From NCBI RefSeq assembly GCF_001412655.1, contig NZ_CP012996.1, positions 5,208,001 to 5,272,000 of the forward strand: 64,000 nucleotides of DNA. The letters run 5' to 3'. Both the position numbers and the translations under genes were made by a program. The stretch is from Pedobacter sp. PACM 27299. Its GTDB lineage: Bacteria; Bacteroidota; Bacteroidia; Sphingobacteriales; Sphingobacteriaceae. Each line of letters begins with the position of its first letter. The stretch's first letter is position 1. Below the pieces are notes generated by a model, which saw nothing but the letters and a program-made list of their open reading frames with translations, ran no database searches and was not told the DNA's origin. Below are positions 1 to 14,060 of the stretch, in pieces.

Positions 1-1172
1 TGGGAAATCCACAGGATAAATTCAAAACCATACATGTAGGTGGAACTAATGGCAAAGGTTCCACTTCACATATGCTTGCTGCCATCCTTCAACAGGCAGG
101 ATACAAAACAGGTTTGTACACCTCCCCGCACCTTAAAGATTTCAGAGAACGCATTAGAATTAACGGGGAGATGATCCCCGAAGCTTTTGTAATTGATTTT
201 GTGGAAGAACAGCAAGACATCATGGAGTTCCTGCAGCCTTCATTTTTCGAAGTGACTGTAGCCATGGCTTTTTCTCATTTCGCTAAGGCAGAAGTAGACA
301 TCGCCATCATCGAAGTTGGACTTGGTGGAAGAATCGACTCTACCAATATCATCACTCCGGAGCTTTCCGTAATTACCAATATCAGCTTAGACCATACTAA
401 TATACTGGGGACTACCCTGCCGGAAATTGCAACCGAAAAAGCAGGGATCATTAAAAAAGACCTGCCGGTAGTGATCGGAGAAACCCAGCAAGAAACTGAA
501 AATATATTCCTTCAGAAAGCTGAAGAAACCAATAGCCCCATCTATTTTGCAGATCAGGAACTGCGTTTGCAGCAGCTAAAAAAAACAGGTAAATATTTGA
601 ATGTAGCAGTTTACAGTGGAAATAAGCTAATATATCCTGACCTGGACTTAGACCTCAATGGAGCTTATCAGCGTAAAAACGTGCTGACAGTCATTGAAGC
701 CATTCAAATATTAAAGCAACAAGGTTTTAAAATCGAAGAAAAAGCAGTTTATGATGCACTAAAAAATGTAAAAGGACTTACTGGCTTGCAAGGAAGATGG
801 CAGACCTTAAGCGAAAACCCGTTAGTAATCTGCGATACCGGTCATAACATTGCAGGGATCACAGAGGTTGTACAAAATATCAATGATACCCCACATGATC
901 AGTTACACATCGTAATTGGGATGGTGAAAGATAAAGACATCACTGGTGTTTTACAGTTGCTGCCAACAGACGCACATTATTACTTCTGTCAGCCTGATTT
1001 AGAACGCGCATTACCTGTGTTAGAACTGGCAGAGCAGGCCAAGAATTATTATTTAGTTGGTGATGTCTTTCCAAGTGTTCAATTGGCCTTTCATGCAGCG
1101 AAAGACAATGCAAACGCTAATGACCTGATTTTCATAGGTGGCAGCACTTTTGTGGTTGCTGAAGTACTATAA
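1..1172 (+). CDS. folC: Folylpolyglutamate synthase / dihydrofolate synthase, 5' end cut off by the window
   Basis: The cytosolic enzyme adds glutamate to dihydropteroate and folates using ATP. The reading frame is open from base 3, upstream of the first ATG at 72, and encodes the Mur-ligase-type P-loop GGTNGKGST just before that ATG, so the true start lies outside the window. Further family motifs follow: SPHLKDFRERIRING, the IIEVGLGGRIDSTN segment, and SLDHTNILG followed by EKAGIIK. The C-terminal half (about 260 residues on) fits the Mur ligase C-terminal domain with the CDTGHN motif. It ends about 120 bases before pafA. Identification is secure; bifunctionality (FolC versus FPGS only) cannot be told from sequence. 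Confidence 0.95.
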   Translation, partial: GNPQDKFKTIHVGGTNGKGSTSHMLAAILQQAGYKTGLYTSPHLKDFRERIRINGEMIPEAFVIDFVEEQQDIMEFLQPSFFEVTVAMAFSHFAKAEVDIAIIEVGLGGRIDSTNIITPELSVITNISLDHTNILGTTLPEIATEKAGIIKKDLPVVIGETQQETENIFLQKAEETNSPIYFADQELRLQQLKKTGKYLNVAVYSGNKLIYPDLDLDLNGAYQRKNVLTVIEAIQILKQQGFKIEEKAVYDALKNVKGLTGLQGRWQTLSENPLVICDTGHNIAGITEVVQNINDTPHDQLHIVIGMVKDKDITGVLQLLPTDAHYYFCQPDLERALPVLELAEQAKNYYLVGDVFPSVQLAFHAAKDNANANDLIFIGGSTFVVAEVL

Positions 1173-1244
1173 AATCTTTACACAATAGTAATCTCAATAC
1201 CTATTTCGATTACCTACCTTTAAAAATTCATTAACACAAAATAT

Positions 1245-1272
1245 GATTCGTTTATTCCATAATAAACGAATC
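1245..1272. repeat. Inverted repeat between folC and pafA
   Basis: Two perfect 12-base arms (GATTCGTTTATT and its complement) enclose a 4-base loop, 73 bases after the folC stop and 23 bases before the pafA ATG. The arms are AT-rich and followed by TTTGCTTTT, so it could be a weak folC terminator, or an operator for pafA. The sequence does not decide between these. Confidence 0.6.
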
Positions 1273-1294
1273 TTTGCTTTTAAAATAATACACA

Positions 1295-2962
1295 ATGAAA
1301 AGAGTTTACCTGTTATTTTCTGCACTGCTGATTACCTGCAGTGTATCCATGGCCCAAAAGAAAACAGTTACTGTTTCTAAAAAAGATTTCCCGGCGTCAG
1401 TCGACAGACCGAAACTGGTGGTTGGTTTGGTGATCGATCAAATGAGATGGGATTATCTTTACCGTTACTACAGCAGATACTCTGCCGGAGGTTTTAAAAG
1501 ACTGATCAATGAAGGTTTCTCAGCAGAGAATACTTTTATCCCATACACGCCTACTTACACGGCCTGCGGTCATGCAAGTATCTATACCGGTTCTGTTCCA
1601 GCCATCAATGGAATTATTGGTAACGACTGGTACGATCCACAATTAGGTCGTAATGTATATTGCGCAGAAGATACCAGTGTAACCAGTGTTGGCAGTACCA
1701 CAATGGCAGGTGTAATGTCTCCCAACAACATGCTGACTACTACCATTACTGACGAGCTTCGCCTGGCTACTAACTTCCAGGGAAAAGTGATCGGTATTTC
1801 ACTGAAAGATCGTGGTTCTATCCTTCCTGCCGGACATTCAGCGAATGCAGCCTATTGGTTCGATGGCCAAACCGGCGACTGGATTACCAGTACCTACTAC
1901 ATGGCTAACCTTCCATCATGGATGCAGGATTACAATAAAATGAAATTGGCTAATAAGTTTTATGAAAAGAACTGGCCAACCTTATATCCAATCGAAACCT
2001 ATACTCAAAGTACAGCAGACGATAAAAGCTATGAAGGAAAAGCCAGAGGCGAACAAAGTCCAACTTTCCCTCATCCATTAAAATTATACATGGGCAAGAA
2101 TTATGAGATGATCAAAAGCACGCCTTATGGAAATACCATGACCTTAGACCTGGCTAAACTAGCAATCGCTTCGGAAGACCTTGGAAAAGATAACATCACC
2201 GATTTCCTTGCCGTAAGCTGCTCTTCTACGGATTATGTGGGTCACCAATATGGTCCAAACTCTATCGAAGCAGAAGATACTTACCTAAGATTAGACAAAG
2301 ATCTTGCAGACTTTTTCGATTATCTGGATAAAACAGTAGGTAAAGGAAATTACTTATTTTTCTTATCAGCAGATCATGGAGCAGCACACGTACCAGGTTT
2401 CATGGCTGAAAACAAATTGCCAGGTGGAACAGTAGACGATGGCCCAGTTATGAAAGAATTAAATGGACGTTTAGAAGAGAAATTTGGGGTTAAAAAAGCC
2501 ATTATTAAATCGATGAACAACCAGATCTATTTTGACCATAAACTGATCAATAATGCAAAAGCTGATTTTGATGCGATCAAAGCTTTCAGCATCGAGTTCT
2601 TAAAAACTCAAACTGGTTTTATGGATGCCGTTGATTTGAACAAAGTTGGTGCAAGCAGTCTACCTGAGCCGATCAAAACAAGGATAGCAAACGGCTACAA
2701 TGCCAGAAGAAGCGGCGACATCTATTTTCTGCTGAAATCAAACTACTTCGACAGCAGCAGCAAAACAGGTACGACCCATGGTTCATGGAATCCTTATGAT
2801 TCCCATATTCCATGCGTATTTATGGGCTGGAATGTAAAACCTGGAAAAACCAATAAAACACATTATATGACAGACATTGCAGCTACCTTAGCAGCCATGC
2901 TCCACATACAAATGCCTAGCGGCTGTGTTGGTGAACCCATCACAGAACTAACGCATCAATAA
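1295..2962 (+). CDS. pafA: PafA-type alkaline phosphatase (secreted phosphomonoesterase)
   Basis: A 555-residue protein of the type I phosphodiesterase/nucleotide pyrophosphatase fold. It has an N-terminal signal peptide (residues 1-20, ending SMAQ), so it is periplasmic or surface-exposed. The active site matches Elizabethkingia PafA: Asp48 (in VIDQMRWD), nucleophile Thr89 (in TYTACGH), Asn110 (in GNDWYD) and the Lys171/Arg173 pair (SLKDRG). The spacings D-to-T (41) and T-to-N (21) equal those of the characterised enzyme (D38, T79, N100). The remaining zinc ligands lie in STDYVGHQ, SADHGAAH and TTHGSW. PafA hydrolyses phosphomonoesters and in Flavobacterium is constitutive rather than phosphate-repressed; that property is inferred here. 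A strong terminator follows. Confidence 0.93.
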   Translation: MKRVYLLFSALLITCSVSMAQKKTVTVSKKDFPASVDRPKLVVGLVIDQMRWDYLYRYYSRYSAGGFKRLINEGFSAENTFIPYTPTYTACGHASIYTGSVPAINGIIGNDWYDPQLGRNVYCAEDTSVTSVGSTTMAGVMSPNNMLTTTITDELRLATNFQGKVIGISLKDRGSILPAGHSANAAYWFDGQTGDWITSTYYMANLPSWMQDYNKMKLANKFYEKNWPTLYPIETYTQSTADDKSYEGKARGEQSPTFPHPLKLYMGKNYEMIKSTPYGNTMTLDLAKLAIASEDLGKDNITDFLAVSCSSTDYVGHQYGPNSIEAEDTYLRLDKDLADFFDYLDKTVGKGNYLFFLSADHGAAHVPGFMAENKLPGGTVDDGPVMKELNGRLEEKFGVKKAIIKSMNNQIYFDHKLINNAKADFDAIKAFSIEFLKTQTGFMDAVDLNKVGASSLPEPIKTRIANGYNARRSGDIYFLLKSNYFDSSSKTGTTHGSWNPYDSHIPCVFMGWNVKPGKTNKTHYMTDIAATLAAMLHIQMPSGCVGEPITELTHQ

Positions 2963-2985
2963 GATACACCGTTTTCATATACTTA

Positions 2986-3025
2986 AAAAGGCGGCCGGGA
3001 AGATTATTCCCGGCCGCCTTTTTTT
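2986..3025 (+). terminator. Rho-independent terminator of pafA
   Basis: A perfect 11-bp GC-rich stem (GGCGGCCGGGA, 2990-3000, with 3008-3018) and 7-base loop are followed by a run of seven T. It stands 24 bases after the pafA stop. The A-run before the stem would allow weak function on the other strand too. Confidence 0.93.
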
Positions 3026-3082
3026 ATGCCCACTACTTTTGTATTGATTTAGCTATGCTCACCACCTAAGCCCAGTTTTTGT

Positions 3083-3090
3083 TACATTTG
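3083..3090 (+). promoter_or_regulatory. Candidate -7 element for icmF
   Basis: TACATTTG matches the Bacteroidetes -7 consensus TAnnTTTG exactly and lies 23 bases before the icmF ATG. No convincing TTTG or TTG box is seen 19-20 bases upstream, so confidence is moderate. Confidence 0.45.
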
Positions 3091-3113
3091 TTGACCAACT
3101 ATAAAACCTATCT

Positions 3114-6100
3114 ATGGAGCAAATCGAGATCTATAAACCTAAAAATAAAATACGTTTTGTAACTGCAGCTGCTTTATTCGACGGGCATGACGCAACGATC
3201 AACATCATGCGCCGAATCCTTCAATCTTCTGGAGCGGAAGTGATACATCTTGGTCATAATAGATCCGTAGAAGAAGTAGTGAACTGTGCTATTCAGGAAG
3301 ACGTTCAAGGAATCGCTATGACCTCCTATCAGGGTGGTCATATTGAATATTTTAAATACATGTACGACCTGCTGCAGGAACGCGGTTCTTCTCATATCAA
3401 AATATTTGCCGGCGGTGGCGGTGTGATCCTTCCATCAGAAATTGCCGAGTTACAAGCTTATGGAATCACAAGGATTTATTCTCCTGATGATGGCCGAAAA
3501 ATGGGTTTGCAGGGCATGATCAATAACATGCTCGAACAAACAGATTATATTACCGTGACCAGCCTGAATGGAGAGCTTAAATCCATCCCTCAAAAAGATG
3601 TAAAAAGCATCGCCTCGGCAATTACCGTTGCAGAGAACGATCCTGAAGGAGCGCAAGCCTTTGTAGACGAACTAAAAAAACTAACCCTAAAAAATCAAGC
3701 CCCAGTACTTGGGATTACAGGAACTGGTGGCTCGGGAAAATCTTCTCTCGTAGATGAATTGGTGAGACGCTTCTTAATGGAAGTGAAAGACAAAACCATG
3801 GCCATTATCTCTGTAGACCCTTCCAAACGTAAAACAGGAGGCGCCCTACTTGGAGATAGGATTCGCATGAATGCCATCAATAATCCAAGGATTTATATGC
3901 GTTCACTGGCTACCAGACAAGCGAATTTAGCATTATCCAGAAATGTACAAGAGAGTATCGATATCTGTAAAGCTGCTGGTTATGACCTGATCATTGTGGA
4001 AACTTCAGGAATCGGCCAGTCCGACACAGAAATCACAGAACATTGTGATGTTTCTCTTTATGTAATGACACCAGAGTTCGGTGCTGCTACCCAATTGGAA
4101 AAAATTGACATGCTTGATTTTGCCGATCTTGTAGCGATCAATAAATTTGATAAACGTGGTGCACTGGATGCTTTACGCGATGTTCGTAAACAATACAAAC
4201 GTAACCATAACCTCTTCGATGCGAAGGATGAAAATATTCCGGTGTTCGGTACCATGGCGTCTCAGTTCAACGATCCTGGAATGAATAATCTCTTCTCGGC
4301 TCTTATGGACAAGATTAAAGAGAAAACAAAGGTTAATTTTAATGCCCATCTGGAACTGAGCTCCGAACAATCAGAAAAAATTTATATCATTCCCCCAGAC
4401 CGGATCAGGTACCTTGCAGAAATCGCAGAAGCCAGTCAGACTTATAATGAATGGGTGGAAAAACAAAGTGCCATTGCCAGAAAGTTATATCAGCTTCAAG
4501 GTGTAATTCAGCTTTCTAAAGAGGAAAAATTAAACAAAGACTTTCCAGGCATAGCCGGCATAAATGACAGCTTACAAGATGTATATGAACACCTGGAAGA
4601 GCAATTGGACGGCGAATGCAAAAGATTACTTCGCCAATGGCCAGATACAAAAATCAAATACAAACAAGAGTTCTTTGTTTATAAAGTCAGAGATAAGGAA
4701 ATTAAACAACCTTTATTTTATGAGTCTTTATCCAAATTAAAAATCCCCAAAGTCTCTCTTCCCCGCTATGAAGATTGGGGAGATGTACTCCGCTGGTTAC
4801 TGACAGAAAATGTACCTGGCGAGTTTCCGTACGCTGCTGGTGTTTTCCCTCTAAAACGTGATGGAGAAGATCCGACCCGTATGTTTGCTGGTGAAGGCGG
4901 ACCGGAACGAACCAATAAAAGGTTCCATTATGTATCTTTAGGTCAACCTGCGCATCGGCTGTCTACCGCATTTGACTCCGTTACTTTATACGGTGAAGAT
5001 CCACACATCAGACCTGACATCTATGGCAAAATCGGCAACTCTGGAGTAAGTATTGCCACCTTAGACGATGCCAAGAAACTATACTCCGGCTTTGACCTTT
5101 GTGCCACATCTACTTCTGTATCCATGACAATTAATGGTCCTGCTCCTATGTTGTTAGGTTTCTTTATGAACGCAGCCATTGACCAGCAATGTGAAAAATA
5201 CATTATCGAACAAGGACTTCAAGTTGAGGTAGAAAAGAAAATAAATGTCTTGTATAAATCAAAAGGCATTCAAAGACCGAGTTACAGCGGAGCACTGCCC
5301 GAAGGAAATAATGGTTTAGGTTTGATGTTGCTTGGTGTAACCGGAGATGAAGTATTACCAGCTGATGTGTATGCAAAAATCAGAGCTTATGCCATCAGCA
5401 CAGTGAGGGGCACAGTTCAGGCAGATATTCTTAAAGAAGATCAGGCTCAAAATACCTGCATTTTCTCTACAGAGTTTGCACTGAGGATGATGGGAGATAT
5501 TCAAAGTTATTTCATTACTGAAAAAGTACGTAATTTTTATTCTGTATCCATCTCTGGCTATCATATCGCAGAGGCTGGAGCAAATCCAATATCTCAACTT
5601 GCCTTTACCTTAAGTAATGGTTTCACCTTTGTAGAATACTATTTGAGCAGAGGAATGAATATCGATGATTTTGCTCCTAACCTATCATTTTTCTTCTCTA
5701 ATGGGATTGATCCGGAGTATTCTGTAATTGGAAGAGTAGCCAGACGAATCTGGGCAAAGGCCATTAAAAATAAATACAAAGGCAATGACCGATCCCAAAA
5801 GTTAAAATATCATATTCAGACTTCTGGCAGGTCTTTACATGCACAAGAAATTGATTTCAATGATATCAGGACAACATTACAGGCATTGTACGCGATCTAC
5901 GACAATTGCAATTCCCTCCATACCAATGCGTATGATGAAGCCATTACTACGCCCACAGAAGAATCCGTACGCAGGGCGATGGCCATACAGCTGATTATTA
6001 ATCGGGAATTGGGTTTAGCAAAAAATGAAAATCCTTTACAAGGTGCATTTATCATTGAAGACCTGACGGATTTGGTAGAAGAAGCAGTCCTACAGGAATT

Positions 6101-6506
6101 CAAGCGCATCAATGACAGAGGTGGCGTATTGGGTGCGATGGAAACCATGTACCAACGCGGAAAAATCCAGGAAGAAAGTCTTTATTATGAAACCTTAAAA
6201 CACAACGGGGAATACCCAATCGTAGGTGTAAATACTTTCCTAAATAAGAATGGTTCCCCTACTGTTGTTCCTGGAGAAATCATTAGAGCTACAGAAGAAG
6301 AGAAACAATATCAAATTACTGCTTTAAAAACCTTCCAGGACAGAAACGCAGCACATACAGCCACTATCCTCAAAAAACTACAAAAGTCGGCTATAGCCGG
6401 CGAAAACATCTTTGAAGAGCTGATGGAAGTATGTAAGGTCTGCTCATTGGGACAAATTTCGAATGCCCTTTATGAAGTTGGTGGACAATACAGAAGAAAT
6501 ATGTAA
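3114..6506 (+). CDS. icmF: Fused isobutyryl-CoA mutase IcmF (B12 domain - GTPase chaperone - mutase)
   Basis: A 1130-residue cytosolic enzyme fusing three parts. A cobalamin-binding domain covers about residues 12-145 ([14 protein letters not shown] carries the cobalt-ligand His). A MeaB-type G-protein chaperone covers about 190-420 (P-loop GTGGSGKSS around 202-211; [14 protein letters not shown] at 343-346). The rest is the TIM-barrel acyl-CoA mutase core ([41 protein letters not shown]). The family interconverts isobutyryl- and n-butyryl-CoA, and some members act on pivalyl- or isovaleryl-CoA. The GVFP motif has Phe where methylmalonyl-CoA mutase has the substrate-contacting Tyr, which supports IcmF. 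The domain order is the IcmF order, not MCM. It stands alone between terminators. Confidence 0.93.
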   Translation: MEQIEIYKPKNKIRFVTAAALFDGHDATINIMRRILQSSGAEVIHLGHNRSVEEVVNCAIQEDVQGIAMTSYQGGHIEYFKYMYDLLQERGSSHIKIFAGGGGVILPSEIAELQAYGITRIYSPDDGRKMGLQGMINNMLEQTDYITVTSLNGELKSIPQKDVKSIASAITVAENDPEGAQAFVDELKKLTLKNQAPVLGITGTGGSGKSSLVDELVRRFLMEVKDKTMAIISVDPSKRKTGGALLGDRIRMNAINNPRIYMRSLATRQANLALSRNVQESIDICKAAGYDLIIVETSGIGQSDTEITEHCDVSLYVMTPEFGAATQLEKIDMLDFADLVAINKFDKRGALDALRDVRKQYKRNHNLFDAKDENIPVFGTMASQFNDPGMNNLFSALMDKIKEKTKVNFNAHLELSSEQSEKIYIIPPDRIRYLAEIAEASQTYNEWVEKQSAIARKLYQLQGVIQLSKEEKLNKDFPGIAGINDSLQDVYEHLEEQLDGECKRLLRQWPDTKIKYKQEFFVYKVRDKEIKQPLFYESLSKLKIPKVSLPRYEDWGDVLRWLLTENVPGEFPYAAGVFPLKRDGEDPTRMFAGEGGPERTNKRFHYVSLGQPAHRLSTAFDSVTLYGEDPHIRPDIYGKIGNSGVSIATLDDAKKLYSGFDLCATSTSVSMTINGPAPMLLGFFMNAAIDQQCEKYIIEQGLQVEVEKKINVLYKSKGIQRPSYSGALPEGNNGLGLMLLGVTGDEVLPADVYAKIRAYAISTVRGTVQADILKEDQAQNTCIFSTEFALRMMGDIQSYFITEKVRNFYSVSISGYHIAEAGANPISQLAFTLSNGFTFVEYYLSRGMNIDDFAPNLSFFFSNGIDPEYSVIGRVARRIWAKAIKNKYKGNDRSQKLKYHIQTSGRSLHAQEIDFNDIRTTLQALYAIYDNCNSLHTNAYDEAITTPTEESVRRAMAIQLIINRELGLAKNENPLQGAFIIEDLTDLVEEAVLQEFKRINDRGGVLGAMETMYQRGKIQEESLYYETLKHNGEYPIVGVNTFLNKNGSPTVVPGEIIRATEEEKQYQITALKTFQDRNAAHTATILKKLQKSAIAGENIFEELMEVCKVCSLGQISNALYEVGGQYRRNM

Positions 6507-6547
6507 ATATCATCTTGTGAATTACCAAGACCCTATTAATTTGAGAT

Positions 6548-6591
6548 AAAACAAGAAAGCCTGAATAAAATTATTCAGGCTTTCTTGTTTT
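6548..6591. terminator. Bidirectional terminator between icmF and the desaturase gene
   Basis: A perfect inverted repeat with 21-base arms (6548-6568 and 6571-6591) and a 2-base loop. The central GC part (AAGCCTGAATAA) is flanked by A-runs and T-runs on either side, so it can end transcription of both convergent genes. Confidence 0.88.
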
Positions 6592-6607
6592 ATTCTATTG
6601 GTGTAGC

Positions 6608-7588
6608 TTATGAATGTATCCAGCTAAATTTATAATCCATTGTAGGGTTTTTCATTCTATCTGCTACGCGTAACAATCGATCTGGTAAAGCCATGATATA
6701 ATCACGGGCTTTTTCTCCCGTTTCATTTAGATCGCGCATGCTCTCTAATTTCCACTCTTCAATCAACTGCTGCATGATCTCTACATAATCTACCGCAGTA
6801 TATACGCCTAAACGCTGTGCAGCATCTGTAAAATGACCAAACGTTTGTCCGATTTTAAGTCCCATTTCACGAAGGAAGTGAGCAGGCATTACAATCTTCT
6901 TACGCATCATATCCTCAAAAGCAACCATGGCTTCGTTTGGATCTACTTCAAATATTTTAGCCATGAAGTCTTTATAGGCTTTAGCATGACGAGCTTCATC
7001 AGAAGCAATTACACCACACATTCTGGAAAGTAAAACATCACCATCCTTCTTAGCCATCGAAGCTACTCTTCTATGCGAAATATTAGTAGCTAACTCCTGG
7101 AAACTAGTATATACAAAGTTTCTGTATGGATCATGTCCGGTACCTATATCAAAACCGTCAGCAATCAGATATTGAGTAGAAATTTCCATTTGTCGCATAT
7201 CTACGCGACCGGAAAGGTAAAGATATCTATTTAGTAAGTCTCCGTGTCTATTCTCCTCTGCAGTCCAATGACGCACCCATTTCATCCAGCCACCTTGTTC
7301 ATCTTTAGTGATTCCGTCTACCATCGTTAACCATGATTCATAAGTAGGCAATGCCTCTTCTGTAATGGTATCACCGATTAAGACAGCAACAAGGTCATAA
7401 GATAACCCGTCTGCATTCTCACGTAATTGCTTTATATCCTGAAAAAACGTATCGCTGGTTGAATCCGGCAAGAAATCAGAAGGCTGCCAATTAGTGTCAA
7501 TCGGTTTCAAGTAGGTGTCCATCATCTCTAGCATATAGCTTTCGATATGTAACATCACTTCTCGTCTTTTTTCTGCGAAAAAACTCAT
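6608..7588 (-). CDS. Acyl-ACP desaturase (soluble di-iron fatty acid desaturase family)
   Basis: A 326-residue soluble protein of the ferritin-like FA_desaturase_2 family, which inserts a double bond into acyl chains bound to acyl carrier protein. The di-iron ligand motifs are all present: EENRH (111-115), Glu165 in FQELATNISH and DEARH (197-201), which is the E...EXXH plus E...EXXH pattern. Length is near that of bacterial members and plant stearoyl-ACP desaturases. It is monocistronic, converging on icmF. A TATCTTTG box sits 25 bases upstream of the ATG. Regiospecificity (commonly delta-9) cannot be read from the sequence. It probably supplies unsaturated fatty acids for the membrane. Confidence 0.9.
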   Translation of the reverse strand: MSFFAEKRREVMLHIESYMLEMMDTYLKPIDTNWQPSDFLPDSTSDTFFQDIKQLRENADGLSYDLVAVLIGDTITEEALPTYESWLTMVDGITKDEQGGWMKWVRHWTAEENRHGDLLNRYLYLSGRVDMRQMEISTQYLIADGFDIGTGHDPYRNFVYTSFQELATNISHRRVASMAKKDGDVLLSRMCGVIASDEARHAKAYKDFMAKIFEVDPNEAMVAFEDMMRKKIVMPAHFLREMGLKIGQTFGHFTDAAQRLGVYTAVDYVEIMQQLIEEWKLESMRDLNETGEKARDYIMALPDRLLRVADRMKNPTMDYKFSWIHS

Positions 7589-7613
7589 TGTTTTTTATGT
7601 TTTAAATTAGTTT

Positions 7614-7621
7614 CAAAGATA
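7614..7621 (-). promoter_or_regulatory. Candidate -7 element of the desaturase gene
   Basis: TATCTTTG on the minus strand fits TAnnTTTG exactly and lies 25 bases upstream of the ATG. No clear -33 box is found at the expected distance. Confidence 0.45.
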
Positions 7622-7880
7622 ACCAAAAATTGCATATTTTGTCGTTACACCAATATTTTATTCGCAATTAAGCGCCTTAAAAACCAGCATTCCCGACATT
7701 AAATTTGGCACCTCTACCTTACAACATCCTACAAAAGATTAAGTTTTCAATTAAGGCATTCTCAAATACATTTAAACCTTTACTGTCTCATACAAGAAGG
7801 CTTTTAGCAAGAATAAGTTTATAGAAATCGAAGAGTTATAAAAACCTCAAATGGTAAGCGATCGGGATCACCTATCCTTT
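7622..7880. other. Intergenic stretch, no feature recognised
   Basis: AT-rich sequence between the desaturase promoter region and the downstream flank of rRNA operon 1. I see no coding frame with family similarity, no RNA and no strong hairpin. Confidence 0.6.
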
Positions 7881-7956
7881 CAGAGATTGGCTTAGTTATG
7901 AAATTACAGCTGTACAGCTATGGAACCTTCATCAACAGAAAAAAAGGCGGTATACA

Positions 7957-7984
7957 AGAAAAGCCTGTAGTTTCCTACAGGCTT
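7957..7984 (-). terminator. Terminator of rRNA operon 1
   Basis: Perfect 10-bp hairpin (AAGCCTGTAG and its complement, loop TTTC) just downstream of 5S, followed on the minus strand by TTCTTG. It is repeated in all three operons. Confidence 0.85.
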
Positions 7985-7992
7985 CCTTTAAG

Positions 7993-8104
7993 ATTTGGCA
8001 CCGACCTACTCTCCCACGTGTTACCGCAGTACCATCGGCTCTGGCGGGCTTGACTTCTCTGTTCGGAATGGGAAGAGGTAGACACCGCCGATATAGGCAC
8101 CTAA
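7993..8104 (-). rRNA. rrf: 5S ribosomal RNA, copy 1
   Basis: About 112 bases. The minus strand carries the 5S hallmarks CCCATTCCGAACAGAGAAG, GCCGATGGTACTGCG and GAGAGTAGGTCGGTGCC. The ends are set from the terminal helix and are good to a few bases. Confidence 0.95.
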
Positions 8105-8249
8105 ATATTTTTATTGTTTGCTTTTCCGTATCAGGTACCCTTAGCAAAAGCTATCGGTATTCCCATATACACGAACCATATTCTATGGCCCACAAACAGT
8201 GACATATTATTGAAAGAAGTTATTATGAAGAACAAACAACAGTTTATTG

Positions 8250-11130
<2,881 letters not shown>

Positions 11131-11349
11131 TCTCTCCATAGCCTTTTGCGCCTATGGAAATGCTTTTTTTGATTGTCGTTATCTTATCGGTTTGTCGTAA
11201 TTACTTACTCTATCCCTAAAAGCTAACAACGTCTCTATTGTTGTTTGCTCTTCTTTATTAACTTCTTCCAATATGTCAAAGAACTTTAGTTCCCCTAATT
11301 GCCTGCTGGCAACTATATTTATGGCCTCTCGTATTTAGACCGGGTAATG

Positions 11350-11423
11350 TGGAGAATAACGGAGTCGAACCGTTGACCTCCTGCGTGCAAGGCAGGCGCT
11401 CTAGCCAGCTGAGCTAATCCCCC
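11350..11423 (-). tRNA. tRNA-Ala (anticodon TGC), operon 1
   Basis: A 74-base cloverleaf: acceptor GGGGGAT pairs with ATTCTCC, anticodon loop CTTGCAC, T-loop TTCGACT. CCA is not encoded. The 16S-23S spacer also holds a boxA-like GTTCTTTGACA on the minus strand at 11274-11284, between this tRNA and 23S. Confidence 0.97.
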
Positions 11424-11437
11424 TTAGAGTATATATG

Positions 11438-11511
11438 TAGTCCCGAGCAGATTTGAACTGCTGACCCCTACATTATCAGTGTAGTGCTCTAACCAACTGA
11501 GCTACGGGACT
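11438..11511 (-). tRNA. tRNA-Ile (anticodon GAT), operon 1
   Basis: A 74-base cloverleaf: acceptor AGTCCCG with CGGGACT, anticodon loop CTGATAA, T-loop TTCAAAT. CCA is not encoded. It is 14 bases upstream of tRNA-Ala, in the usual 16S-Ile-Ala-23S spacer order. Confidence 0.97.
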
Positions 11512-11685
11512 AGGTTAAATTCAGCTTTGGTAATTGTTCTGAGGTGTCTCATTCACAATCCCTGTAGCCTCATCCACTCCCTCGCTTAGTCAGAAACACT
11601 TTATGATGCTTCATTCTATGGGTTTTTCTTTTGAGATTTTATTGTCATTTATATCATTTACGTAGCGAGTAGTCTGAACTACTCC

Positions 11686-13209
<1,524 letters not shown>

Positions 13210-13494
13210 AAAATGTTGTGTTTGAACGCTGACCATTCTTAACTTGTTAATAATAGTCTTTATTCTTTTTTGTATTGTCTGTCAGTTTCTGACTCGAAAT
13301 AATAGCTTTGGTTTTCATGTACTTTGAAACTGTACTATCTGTACCTCGCTACGTTTATAAATGACATCTCTTTAATGAACTTCTCGAATCACCTCGCGGA
13401 TCTTCTTTATATGTTGCAATCGAATTTCGATTGTTTCAGTCTTTTTGTTTTGTTATCAAACTCCGTTTGGTAACCCCCGTTTTTGTTGGGACTG

Positions 13495-13691
13495 CAAAGG
13501 TAGAAATCTTTTTGTTATTGTCAAGCTTTATTTGAAAATAAATCTTTTTGTCTTTCTGGTGGTTAAACCGGTAAAACCGACTTTAACAAACTCCTACTGC
13601 AATCTTTCAAATCTTCTCTCTCTGTATCTTTCGCACAAACCCTTCCTCCGAAGCGGGATGCAAAAGTAGGAAAATTAACACAACATGCAAA
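13495..13691 (-). promoter_or_regulatory. Tandem promoters P2 and P1 of rRNA operon 1
   Basis: Two Bacteroidetes-type promoters read toward 16S. P2: TTG (within GTCAA complement, 13520-13524), 19-bp spacer, TACCTTTG at 13495-13502. P1: TTTG at 13688-13691, 19-bp spacer, TACTTTTG at 13661-13668. The leader from P2 to 16S is about 280 bases (13210-13488) and contains a perfect dyad around AATCGAAATTCGATT but no gene. Confidence 0.85.
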
Positions 13692-13740
13692 CAATATTAA
13701 TTTTATAATTGTATCACAAAGCTAACTACATGAACTACAG

Positions 13741-13990
13741 CGAGAAAATCGAAAATTAAAATCTGAGGAGCCAATCAATCTATATAGTTCGCCTCCTATA
13801 GAAGGTATCTAAGCAATTAAACAAAGCTTCAAACCATCTTGAGCAAACGAAATGAATCATTTTTCATTGGCTAAATATTTAGAGCGCGCAACAATTGTAA
13901 TTTGACATTCCCAACGGCCATCTATATCCTATTATATATACTACTATATATAATACCATAGCATCTATTTCTCTATTGAGTCTAGTACAT
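13741..13990. other. Intergenic stretch, no feature recognised
   Basis: AT-rich sequence between the upstream flank of rRNA operon 1 and the rhaB terminator, with an ATATATACTACTATATATA tract. I see no gene or clear site in it. Confidence 0.6.
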
Positions 13991-14035
13991 AAAAAATCCT
14001 GATCTGCTTTAATTGAAATAGAAGCAAATCAGGAT
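13991..14035 (-). terminator. Terminator of the rhaT-rhaEW-rhaI-rhaB operon
   Basis: On the minus strand ATCCTGATTTGCTT pairs with AAGCAGATCAGGAT with one mismatch, and a T6 run follows. It stands 26 bases after the rhaB stop. Confidence 0.85.
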
Positions 14036-14060
14036 GATCAACCCTAACAAGGTTATGGTA

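Noticed and set aside
3174..6148. Antisense frames within icmF
   Set aside because: They are shadows of a highly conserved coding region without their own signals.
13921..13960. ATATATACTACTATATATA tract as an origin or operator
   Set aside because: Simple AT-rich sequence with no neighbouring replication or regulatory gene.
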